From contig NC_087252.1 in NCBI RefSeq assembly GCF_037042905.1, forward strand, positions 19,051,701 to 19,115,700: a stretch of DNA of 64,000 nucleotides, given 5' to 3'. The DNA is from Lytechinus pictus. Lineage: Eukaryota > Echinodermata > Echinoidea > Temnopleuroida > Toxopneustidae. Made by a program: the position numbers and the translations under genes. The notes under the pieces were generated by a model. That model did not search any database and was not told the origin of the DNA. It saw nothing but the letters and a program-made list of their open reading frames with translations. Each line of letters begins with the position of its first letter. Within the stretch, counting starts at the first letter, position 1. Of the stretch, positions 13,701-22,978 are shown piece by piece.

Positions 13701-15190
13701 TCAGAGAAAAGAGAGTGACAAACGAAACAGTATACATGTAAGGTAGGGTGACGAAACCAGAGAAAAGAGAGTAACGAACAAGACAGTAGAAGGTAGGGTG
13801 ACGAAACCAGAGAAAAGAGGGTGACGAACAAGACAGTTTAAATTAGGGTGACGAACAGGACAGTACAAGGTAGGGTGACGAAACTTTAGAAAAGATAGTG
13901 ACGAACAAGACAGTAAAAGGTAGGGTGACAAAACCAGAGAAAAGAGAGTAACGAACAAGACAGTAAAAGGTAGGGTGATGAAACGAGAGAAAAGAGGGTG
14001 ACGAACAGGACAGTACAAGGTAGGGTGACGAAATCAGGTAAAAAAGAGTGTAACGAACAAGACAGTAGAAAGTAGGGTGACGAAACCAGAGAAAAGAGGG
14101 TAAAAAAAAAAACAGTAGAAGGTAAGGTGATGAAACCAGAGAAAAGAGAGTGACGAACAAGACAGTAGAAGGTAGGATGACGAAACCAGGAAAAAGAGAG
14201 TGATAAACAAGACAGTAGAAGGTAGGGTGACGAAACCAGAAAAAATACAGTGCAGAACAAGAAGGTAGAAGGTAGGATGACGAAACCAGAGAAAAGACAG
14301 TAACGAACAGGACAGTAGAAAGTAGGGTGACGAAACCAGAGAAAAGAGAGTAACGAACAAGACAGTAGAAGGTAGGGTGATGAAACCCGAGAAAATAGAG
14401 TAACGAACAAGACAGTAGAAGGTAAGGTAATGAAACCAGAGAAAGAGAGTGACGAACAAGACAGTAGAAGGTAGGGTGATGAAACCAGAGAAAAGAGAGT
14501 AACGAGCAAGACAGTAGAAAGGAGGAGGACGAAACCAGAGAAAAGAGGGTGACGAACAGGACAGTACAAGGTAGGGTGATGAAACCAGAGAAAAGAGGGT
14601 AACAAAAAAAACAGTAGAAGGTAAGGTGATGAAACCAGAGAAAAAGAGAGTAACGAACAAGACAGTAGAAGGTAGGGTGATGAAACCAGAGAAAGAGAGT
14701 GACTAACGGGACAGTACAAGGTAGGGTGACGAGAACAGATAAAAGAGAGTGACAAACAAGACAGTAGAAGGTAGGGTGATGAAACCAGAGAAAAGAGAGT
14801 AACAAATAAGACAGTAGAAGGTAGGGTGACAAAACCAGAGAAAAGAGAGTGAAGAATAAGACAGTAGAAGTTAGGGTGATGAAACCAGATAAAAGAGAGT
14901 AACGAACAAGACAGTAGAAGGTAGGGTGACGAAACCAGAGAAATGAGAGTAACGAACAAGACTCTAGAAGGTAGGGGGCAAAACCAGAGTAAGAGAGTGA
15001 CAAAGAAAATAGTAGAAGGTAGGGTGACGAAACCAGATGAAAAAGATGGTAGATTGGTGAAACCAGATAAAAGAGAGTGACAAACGAGACAGCGGGCGGT
15101 AGGCTGATGAATAGAGAGAGTAAAGACAGTAAGGTCTGGTGACGTCATGAGGCAAAAGAGGGTAACGAACAAGATAACAAAAGGTGGGAT
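10731..15190. repeat. Tandem segmental duplication, copy C
   Basis: Third copy, very close to copy B in the non-satellite part (compare 11580-11760 with 6660-6840). It ends in the longest minisatellite array and, unlike A and B, is not followed by the AATCTACG flank. Confidence 0.9.
13690..15190. repeat. 50-bp minisatellite, array C (~30 units)
   Basis: Tandem 50-base units, GACGAACAAGACAGTAGAAG plus GACGAAACCAGAGAAAAGAG, with many point variants. Open frames of several hundred codons across it are by-products of the satellite. Confidence 0.93.
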
Positions 15191-15236
15191 GACTAAACTA
15201 TCTCTTTAGGATCCAAATTGCGGTTCAAACAGATAA

Positions 15237-15488
15237 GGCCTACAAGGAATAAAAATCGATACTTACTACTTCAATCACAGATCCACCGTCAACACAGCAA
15301 AGCTGGACACTCCAGTTGGCCGCCATTTTAACCTCCCCAACCACTCCATCACTGACATGATGCTACAGGGCATCGAATCTTTAGGTACCCGTCCTGGCTC
15401 AGTCCGTACTAGCAGGGAGAAGCTCTGGATGAGACGACTTCGCACCACCCAACCTCATGGCCTGAACATCCAAGAGGGGAACGACTGA
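15237..15488 (+). pseudogene. Penelope-like element, GIY-YIG endonuclease C-terminal fragment
   Basis: The plus-strand frame from 15237 to a TGA at 15486 reads 83 codons with the blocks STVNTAKLDTPVGRHFNLP, NHSITDM and REKLWMRRLRTTQPHGLN. From knowledge of the family, this His/Thr-rich 'DTPVGRHFN' block and the 'W-x2-RL-x-T-x2-P-x-GLN' ending are typical of the last part of Penelope-like retroelement proteins, where a GIY-YIG endonuclease follows the reverse transcriptase. A stop just upstream (15234) and the absence of a reverse transcriptase to the left show that it is a 5'-truncated remnant joined to the segmental duplication. A different GIY-YIG protein is possible. Confidence 0.7.
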
Positions 15489-16990
15489 TTTTTCTTTGCT
15501 ATCCACTTTCAATTTATATATACATATAATTTTTCCCCTCAGCTCTTTTGAATAGTTACATTATAGTTTCTTACTCTACTTTCCTCCCATATCTCATACA
15601 AGCTCAGCTCCAATTTTTCCTTCCTTATTCAGGCGATATAATAATTATTATATATATATATATATATATATTTGTTTTTTCTCCACTCACCTCTTTTAGA
15701 TTTACCACATTTGCTTATTTACGTGTATACTATGGTTTCTTCATAATACACCACCTCTCTTCTATATTTGCTTTTACCTGTTTAGGCAATTTGCTTCCTC
15801 TTTTTCACATATACAGGTGGTTTTTTTTTTTCTCTCTCTCCTTTTTTTTTCCTACTATATAGTCTTATGTTTTTTTCCCGTCACACCTAGCGGATTACAA
15901 TATCAGTTACACCATATGTGTATTTATATATTTTTTCATATACATTTCTTTTTTGGATATATTTATATACATATCACTTATAGATACATATTTACACTTA
16001 CCTTCTTCTCTTCGATTTTGAATCTTGATTCATTTATATCATCATGTGCATAGAAATGTTTGACCTTTTGTATTACAATTGCTTAGTTTTATTGACGTAG
16101 TCATTCACATGATTAACACAAGCTCTTTTGATAAAAATATAAATTATAATCATGTTAATCATGGTACATTTATTTTAGACCAATGGGGGAAAGAACCTGG
16201 TCATTTCAGATGATTTTTTTTTCTTTGCATTTTTAACTTTTCTGTTTACAAATACGAAGGATGTTAAAGTAATAACCATTCTTTTTGTTGCTAACTGTAT
16301 TGGACAGAAGATGTAAGCTAGTTCAATGATAAATTGAGTTAGATTTATTTACTAAATCTACTGTATGAAAATGACCTGCAGCCAGTAGAGCATTCTTTTT
16401 GTCTAAATAATTTATCCGGTAAATGAAACATGATAAACGATGTGTTTTATAGGTGTCGGTCAAATTTTGAAATTGGTTCCTAACTTCGTGTTATATATTT
16501 ATAAATATATCTTTTTTTAGAGTTCAAACAGAAATATAGATTGTATTAAACTCTGGATTTTTTTTTTTTAATCTTTGAGTTTTATTTTTGAAGAATAAAA
16601 ACAAATCTTTACTGATCACAATCATAAGTGTACATTGCTGTTTTAAGGTCAAAAGAGGAAAGAACTTTGAAGTTTTGTCATGTAGGTTTACTCTGTTCAC
16701 TGAGGACGTATATAGGACATGATTATTTGTAAAAGCAGTAACCATTCTACATAAGAAAAAGATAGCTTTAGTTGATTTGTTTTTGACAAATCAACTATGA
16801 TTAATGTACAGTGTAACATGATCTGGATCTCAGACGATCATTCTTTTTATTCATCAATTCAGCGGTATTTTGATCAAGCCAAACAAATTGTATACCAGGT
16901 GTAAGAGTAGAAGTTTTATTTAAATGTACGAACACCATAACTACATTCGAATGCCTTTTCACCTTCTTTCAGTTTTCTGGGAAGCATGCC
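15489..16990 (+). other. Pyrimidine-rich tract and unassigned sequence between two retroelements
   Basis: The first 500 bases are strongly T/C-rich with an (AT)n run at 15650-15670. They could be the 3' untranslated part of the Penelope-like element, resuming at about 20880 after the LINE. From about 16060 to 16920 I see nothing identifiable. GTTTTATTTAAATG at about 16912 resembles GTTTATTTAATG after the LINE tail and could be an eroded target duplication, but the match is imperfect. Confidence 0.4.
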
Positions 16991-17334
16991 CTGAATAATT
17001 TGAATTTGTGTCATTCCTTATTCTATTCTATATATGGGAGGCTTCCCAGCTTGTTTTATTCACGGGAGCTCACCCAACTCTTTTATGCTTATTTAGTACA
17101 AAAATTTTACGATGCAATTGACATCGTATATAATTGCCAATGTTTACCTGATGACTTTTCATGTGTTTGTGCTCCTTTTCTTCATAGGAATGTGTATACC
17201 GGTAACCAGTTTTTCTTTGTCCAATTATTATTCTCTCCAGGTCCTTGCCTCGCTGACACTCAGAGCACGCGGTCTCGTCGGTCTCTTCAGGAAGCGACTC
17301 TTTTGCATTTCGTGTTTTTCTCTTTCTATTCCCA

Positions 17335-18363
17335 GTGATTGAAAACTTCCCCTTTTCAGTGTTGAATGATGATGAGTTTTACAATTTGTTTAGGCCGAAC
17401 AACGAAACCCAAAATACTAACAACAATTCTTCTTTTGAAAATCTCGTATCAATGGAAATGAATTTAGCTGCAGATTTAAATGAAAATAACGACTATAATT
17501 ATCCAAGTTCGAATTACTTTACAATAAATCAATTTAATTCTCTTGATAAATCTACAAATACACTTTCAATAATGCACATGAATATAAGGAGCTTGAACTC
17601 TAATTTCGACAATTTACGCCTTTTATCCGATTCATCTTCACAAACCAAAATGTCCATAATCGCGCTAACTGAGACATGGTTATCACAGGAATCTGATGGT
17701 TTATACTCACTTCCTGATTACACATTTGTAGAAAACCATAGGGGTAATAGACGGGGAGGAGGGGTAGGTATCTATATCAATGAACAACTAGAATATTTTA
17801 CTCACAATGATCTTAATTGTATGAATGAAATTGCTGAATCTCTTATCATTGAACTTCGGGTACCAAACTCTAGAAACATAATGATCGCAGTATTTTATAG
17901 ACCTCCTAACTCCAACACAAATAATTTTTTTGAATACTTGCAAGACTTTCTACAAAATCCGGTTTTTTATAATAAAGATTGTTATGTGGTAGGTGACTTT
18001 AATATAGACATATCTAAATCTAATCACAATAGGTCACATGAATTTTTGGATATCATGCTTTCATCATCCTTTTTACCATTGATAACAAAACCCACTAGGG
18101 TTACTAACCAATCTGCAACCCTTATTGATAATATTTTTTGTAATGTTTCTCCTCTACCCGAGTCTGGAATAATTTTATCTGATATTTCTGACCATTTCCC
18201 GATATTTTCAAGAACTCCGTTTAGGTTAGCAAAAAAAGATACCCCGCAACATAAATTCCGACGACTAACACCAAATAATTTACAGAGCTTAAAAGATGGT
18301 CTTGAAGACGCGGATTGGTCTGAGGCATTCAGTTCTCAAGATAGATACAAATACAGCATATAA
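17335..18363 (+). pseudogene. LINE endonuclease domain (frameshifted 5' part)
   Basis: The translated frame shows the endonuclease/exonuclease/phosphatase blocks in order: HMNIRSLNSN (substrate Asn), ALTETWLS (Glu), a Gly-rich RRGGGVGIYI, FYRPPNS, VVGDFNIDIS (Asp/Asn) and LSDISDHFPI (catalytic Asp-His near the end). In the family this enzyme nicks target DNA to prime reverse transcription. The first ~70 codons are Asn-rich and not recognisable. The frame runs into a stop at 18361 because of a shift just before; the downstream protein continues in the next frame. All catalytic positions I can check are intact. Confidence 0.88.
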
Positions 18364-18868
18364 TATATTTATGAAAATGTTTACTTTAAATTTAGATAGA
18401 CATGTACCATTGGTCAGTAAATGTAATAATTATAAAAAGAGCCCAAGACTTCCTTGGATATCGAAATCAATATTACGATCAATAAATCGCAAAAATAACT
18501 TATACTATGCCGATAAAATTAATCGCTCAGAAAAGTCACATCGTAAATATACTACATATAAAAATACCCTCACTAAATTATTGCGGAGTGAAAAACGAAA
18601 ATATTTCACAAATCAATTAATTCGTTTCAAACACGACATCAATAAAACATGGAAAACAATAAACACTGCCATAAATAAACAAAGCACAAAAGCACGCATA
18701 AAAACAATAAAGCACAATAATGTTGAAATTCATGATTCTTTTCGTATAGCTGATATATTTAATCAATACTTTACACAAATTGGAAAAAGTCTTGCAGACA
18801 ATATACCATTAACACAAAAAAAATTACAGATTTCATTCACCAACCAAACCCTAATTCTTTATTTTTAG
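18296..18868 (+). pseudogene. LINE linker between endonuclease and reverse transcriptase
   Basis: This Lys/Arg-rich frame carries PRLPWISKSILRSINRKN and NKTWKTINTAINK, blocks typical of the segment preceding the polymerase in CR1/Jockey-type elements. It overlaps the upstream frame around 18340 and ends where another single-base shift, near 18835, moves the polymerase into a new frame. Confidence 0.82.
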
Positions 18869-20397
18869 TACCAGTACATAGAAATGAAATAATAGATATA
18901 GTGAACAACTTAAAAAACAAAAAAAGCTGTGGTCACGATGGTATTGACAATATTTTATTAAAGAATGTTATAGAATATATTGTTGATCCATTAGTATACA
19001 TATTCAACCTTTCTTTAAGTAATGGCGTCGTGCCTGACAATATGAAAATATCAAAGATAATACCAGTGCACAAAAAAGGAGAAAAGATTAATGTATGTAA
19101 CTATAGACCGATAGCTTTATTACCTACTTTGTCTAAAGTTATGGAAAGGGTGATCTACACAAGATTATTAAATTTTTTGAATAAATATAATATAATCTCT
19201 GATTTTCAATTTGGATTTCGCCAAAAACATAGTACATCTCATGCCACTCTCTCATTTATTGACAAAATCACAAAAGCTATTGACAACTTTGAACATACAA
19301 TAGGTGTTTTTCTGGACCTCTCCAAGGCCTTTGACACTATAAATCATGAAATACTGCTCTACAAACTTGAAAATTACGGAGTTCGTGGGAAGGCCTTGGA
19401 GTGGTTCAGAAACTACCTCGTAAATCGTAAACAATTCGTAAGCATAAATGAACAAAATTCTTCTCTACAAAATTTAACCGGGGTGTTCCCCAAGGCAGCC
19501 TCCTGGGCCCTCTTTTATTTATAATCTATATAAATGACATTCAGAACTCCTCTGAAATATTATCTTATGTCCTTTTTGCAGATGATTCAAATGTACTATA
19601 CTCTCATCCTAACCCCGATATTTTAATAAATGTACTTAACACTGAACTGGATAAATTGGTAAAATGGATTAGGGCTAACAAATTGTCAATTAATGTACAA
19701 AAAAACGAAATGCATGCTTTTTAGCAATTCTTTAGAACAATTGCCATCTAATATCAAATTGGACAATAAAGACATTGAAGTTGTTACTACAACAAAATTT
19801 TTAGGTCTCATAATAGACAACAAATTATCTTGGAAAACACACATTGACTTTATATGTCGTACAATTTCACGCAATATTGGTGTTATTAACAAAGTCAAAT
19901 TTTTTCTTCCAACTTCCTCCCTAAAAATGCTTTATTCAACATTAATTTTACCATATTTAAATTATGGAGCAATTGTTTGGGGAAATACACACTCAACCTA
20001 CCTTGATAGAATATTACTTTTACAAAAGAAGGCATTGCGTGTTATTTTCAACTTGTCCTGGAGATCTCACACAGATGAGTTGTTTTTTAACAACAACATT
20101 CTAAAAATAAAAACACTGTACCAATATAACTTAGGTCAATTCATGTATCAGTTAAACAATAATATGTTACCATTCATATTTAATTCTTCATTTAACAAAA
20201 ACAAAACTCTTCACAAATATCCCACACGTCAATCAGATGAATTCCATTTACCACTACCCCGGACCATCCTTGCAAAATCTATTTTTACTTTTGAAGGCCC
20301 TAGACTCTGGGGAACTATTAATAAAAACATCAAAGAATCACCAAGCCTTAATTCTTTCAAATATAAGTTCAAAAAAATTCCCCAAGATAACTATTGA
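18841..20397 (+). pseudogene. LINE reverse transcriptase and C-terminal domain (two frameshifts)
   Basis: Reverse transcriptase blocks are clear: KKSCGHDGIDN, KISKIIPVHKKGE, NYRPIALLPTLSKVMERV, FQFGFRQKHST, FLDLSKAFDTINH (first catalytic Asp), PQGSLLGPLLFIIYIND in a shifted frame near 19490, and VLFADDSN near 19575 (catalytic Asp pair). The C-terminal part has YGAIVWGNT, HKYPTRQSDEFHLPLPRT and GPRLWGTINK. It ends at the TGA at 20395. The shifts near 19485 and 19700 break the frame. RNA-templated DNA synthesis at the insertion site is the family role; this copy is dead unless the shifts are sequencing errors. Confidence 0.9.
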
Positions 20398-20667
20398 ATT
20401 TAACTCTTCCTCACTCAAACTCTTGTATTTTTTTTATAAATCAAACATGATTATCATGTCATGTACGCTTTTACATCTCTTTCGTTTTCCTGTCGATCAA
20501 CGAGGTCCGTCTATGAGTGCTGGGGCTGGATTCTGGAGACCTTTAATCTCTCTTTTTCTTATTTCCTTTTCTATTCTAATTTCCCCTATTTCCTTTTAAT
20601 TTAACTGGTTCATGCTCTAGTTGTTATTTTGATTTTTATATGTTATGCAACTACAAGAATATTTATT

Positions 20668-20709
20668 AGGAGGCTGCACTCTACAAGCTCCGCTTTTTAG
20701 CAGCCTCCT
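20668..20709 (+). ncRNA. Hairpin in LINE 3' UTR, probable reverse-transcriptase recognition structure
   Basis: AGGAGGCTGC (20668-20677) pairs perfectly with GCAGCCTCCT (20700-20709). The 22-base loop contains ACAAGCTCCGCTTTTT. Copies at 29518-29560 and, on the minus strand, at about 44880-44925 have different stem sequences that still pair and nearly the same loop. The structure therefore looks conserved, and 3' UTR hairpins are known recognition signals in this LINE group. Confidence 0.75.
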
Positions 20710-20868
20710 CCATTTCCAACCTGATATGTAATAATCTTGAATATAATTTTTGTACAGGAATACTTGAAATATGTTTTGTTATTTATATGTTAAAATGTAC
20801 AAAATAAACTGTAATTGTTGAAAATGGAAATAAACGAAATGAAATGAAATGAAATGAAATAGTTTATT

Positions 20869-21330
20869 TAATGCTTTATCATATATACTTATATGTCTTT
20901 TGCACATTATCAGTTGTTCCCCATTCTTTTCCTTTTTTCCCCCACTCTTATGCACCAGTTTATTAAGCCTTTCTTTGTAACCTGTTTGACCCACCTCTCA
21001 CTTATTCTCTTGTTTTTCATCCCATTATCACTGTTTTGTTCCAGATCCTGTTTGATGTTGCCTGCCTCATTATTTTAATCCCTCTTGGCTTGAGGTCTTT
21101 TACTGGCCTTACTTACACTAACTTCCCTTTGTGTCTGCCTACTCCTTTTCTTTCATCCCCTTCACTAACCTGATTGGTCTTCTCTACTCACTAATGCCCC
21201 TTTTGTCTCATTGTTTCTAGTGTTGCTGTAGCTTGTTTGTGGTCTATATTATGGTTGTTCCACTTTATATGTTTGTCATTTTGCCTCCGACGAAGATTCT
21301 GCTAGGATCGAAAGCTTAGGCCCCTTTTTT
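20869..21330 (+). mobile_element. Probable 3' end of the Penelope-like element interrupted by the LINE
   Basis: The T/C-rich stretch resembles 15489-15900 in composition and runs into a structured motif (21283-21321) of the kind found at Penelope-like termini. With the GIY-YIG remnant at 15237 in the same orientation, the simplest reading is one Penelope-like element split by the LINE. That link is inference. Confidence 0.5.
21283..21321 (+). ncRNA. Hammerhead-ribozyme-like motif (degenerate)
   Basis: Stem I GCCT (21283-21286) pairs with AGGC (21318-21321). The core CCGACGA (21287-21293) resembles CUGANGA. Stem II is GATTC (21295-21299) with GGATC (21305-21309), followed by GAAA (21310-21313) and a minimal stem III, AGCT. 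Penelope-like elements are known to carry hammerheads with very short stem III. Two deviations, C for U at core position 4 and an extra A before stem II, suggest that this copy is weak or inactive. Confidence 0.5.
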
Positions 21331-21891
21331 ACTTTCTAATTTACTTCAATTAGTCTTAAATGTGAGGAATAAGAACAACTACGAATAAAGCCCAGACAAA
21401 TTTTTAAAATTCAAATTCAATTTTGATAAACGAATATGAATATCGTCACAAAAGGTATTTATAATCACATTCATAATATATGTTAAGCAAATACGACCCA
21501 ACATTACAAGATAATAGCGGATATGAATATGACATTATATAAATATTTTCATGAATGAAATTCAAATAGAAAAGTAAATGTTGACGGCTATACAAATCAT
21601 CTCATCCCTAAAAATACAATAGGCTATGTTACTCTCAAAATAAAAAAATAAAAACAAAAATAAAAAATACATGTATCACTCTACTAGGTAATACCTGTGG
21701 CATGAAAGTATGAAACGACCCATATTTAACCAGAGTACTAGTCAATGCTAAAGTAATCCATAAAACTTATCTGCGACATGATGAGCAAATATAAAAACAA
21801 TATAATATTATAGTAACTAATGGAATACAGCACAAATATTTGTATTTATAACTCTATATCGTATCATTCTTTTAAGCAATACGACTTCTTA
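21331..21891. other. Unassigned AT-rich sequence
   Basis: No coding exon, inverted repeat or recognisable element is visible between the Penelope-like end and the palindromic MITE. Confidence 0.5.
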
Positions 21892-21893
21892 TA

Positions 21894-22161
21894 CAGTGCG
21901 TCCCAGAAAAAAACGAAACCGAGATTAAGCGATGATTTATCATAACTTAATCACAAATACAATAGACAAATGACCTACCAATGTAAAGCTTAGAATCTCT
22001 TTTTTCATCTGATATTACTTAGATTATTCCCCATTCATGCATTTCAGATGGAAGAGGAGATTCTAAGCTTTACAATGGTAGGTTATTTGTCTATTGTATT
22101 TGTGATTAAGTTACGATAAATCATCGATACATCTCGGTTTCGTTTTTTGTGAGACGCACTG
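21894..22161. mobile_element. 268-bp palindromic MITE, TA target duplication
   Basis: The ends are CAGTGCGTCCCAGAAAAAAA and its near reverse complement, and the arms pair for over 100 bases each (ACAAATACAATAGACAAATG near 21953 with its complement near 22088). TA flanks both ends (21892-21893 and 22162-22163). The first seven bases, CAGTGCG, are the same as in the element at 3056, which suggests mobilisation by related Tc1/mariner-type transposases. Confidence 0.87.
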
Positions 22162-22163
22162 TA

Positions 22164-22642
22164 TATGTACGTATATTTGCATTGGTTAAACGTAGACAAT
22201 CGTATAACAATTGCATACCTTTCCATTGGAACTCAATGACACTGTAGGATATCATTGTCATCGGTGAAAATAGTGCTTCCTTCTTGGTTTTGGTTCAGTC
22301 CTCATTAGTTCATATTAAAAAAAATCATTGTCGCTTTCACAACATCCCAAAATAGCTCTCGACTAATTCTGTTAAGAATGCGAGTTCCGCGCATTCTCCC
22401 TCCGGAGGATGAAAATCTCGCCCTCAAAAGAGTGGGATAGTTCCACTCTGAGGAGGAAGTGACAAGGGACCGAGTAGCTCTTTTGTTAAAAGCATGGGTT
22501 TTTTTTTACTTGAAAGAACATTACCCTCTAGCGATTATTTCATTCCGCAATAATGAACCTATTTAGTATTAAGAACATTATTGTTTAATGTTATTTATCA
22601 AATGGAAGGAACGTCTCGGAACAAGTTTTATCTTTGATATAA
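22164..22642. other. 3' flank of MCO gene 1
   Basis: Short self-complementary stretches occur at 22380-22470 (GAGTGGGATAGTTCCACTC, CCTCCGGAGG). No canonical minus-strand AATAAA is seen just past the stop. An ATTAAA (plus strand TTTAAT near 22584) could serve as a polyadenylation signal. Confidence 0.4.
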
Positions 22643-22978
22643 TTAATCAATTGTATCTCTCCATGGTGCATCTTGGCCCTTTTTTCCTCCATTCGCGGTC
22701 GCCGATGACGGGGCACCTGGTTCCTGACGGCGACATATGGCATCGATGATGAGGACAATGACGAGGAGACCGAGGATGCCGACGACCACGGATAGACCGA
22801 TAACGGTAGACAGAGGGAACACGTTTGCAGTTGGTGATGGTGACGATGGTCTTTGTGTTGATCTGGTTGGTGGTGGTGGTCTTTCAGGGGGTTCGAAGTT
22901 ACCACACCGTGGGAAGTTATCTGGTAATGGAGGAAGGTCAGACTGGTCGCCAGCACGGACAACAATAGCCATACCAGT
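22643..22978 (-). CDS. MCO gene 1, exon 12: axial Met, Pro-rich stalk, transmembrane anchor and stop
   Basis: 111 codons plus [13 protein letters not shown] places Met ten residues after the type 1 Cys. A Pro/Ser/Thr-rich stalk ([18 protein letters not shown]) precedes a ~20-residue hydrophobic helix ([20 protein letters not shown]) and a basic-start tail, RRQEPG...DAPWRDTID. The anchor is conserved in gene 2. Confidence 0.94.
   Translation of the reverse strand, partial: TGMAIVVRAGDQSDLPPLPDNFPRCGNFEPPERPPPPTRSTQRPSSPSPTANVFPLSTVIGLSVVVGILGLLVIVLIIDAICRRQEPGAPSSATANGGKKGQDAPWRDTID

Larger units (their letters stand above)
17000..20868 (+). mobile_element. CR1/L2-type non-LTR retrotransposon, near full length but decayed
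   Basis: The order of parts is a 5' leader, an apurinic-type endonuclease, a linker, a reverse transcriptase, a C-terminal domain, a 3' untranslated region with a strong hairpin (20668-20709), and a (TGAAA)n tail ending near 20868. Microsatellite-like tails instead of poly(A) are typical of the CR1/L2/Jockey group. The coding region needs about four frame changes (near 18340, 18835, 19485 and 19700), so it cannot make an active protein as read. The exact 5' boundary is not visible. Confidence 0.88.

Noticed and set aside
13843..15172. Several long minus-strand frames (up to 428 codons) rich in Leu, Phe, Ser and Val, as if membrane proteins
   Set aside because: They coincide exactly with the 50-bp minisatellite, are open in more than one frame at once, recur at arrays A and B, and have no start, splice or domain support.
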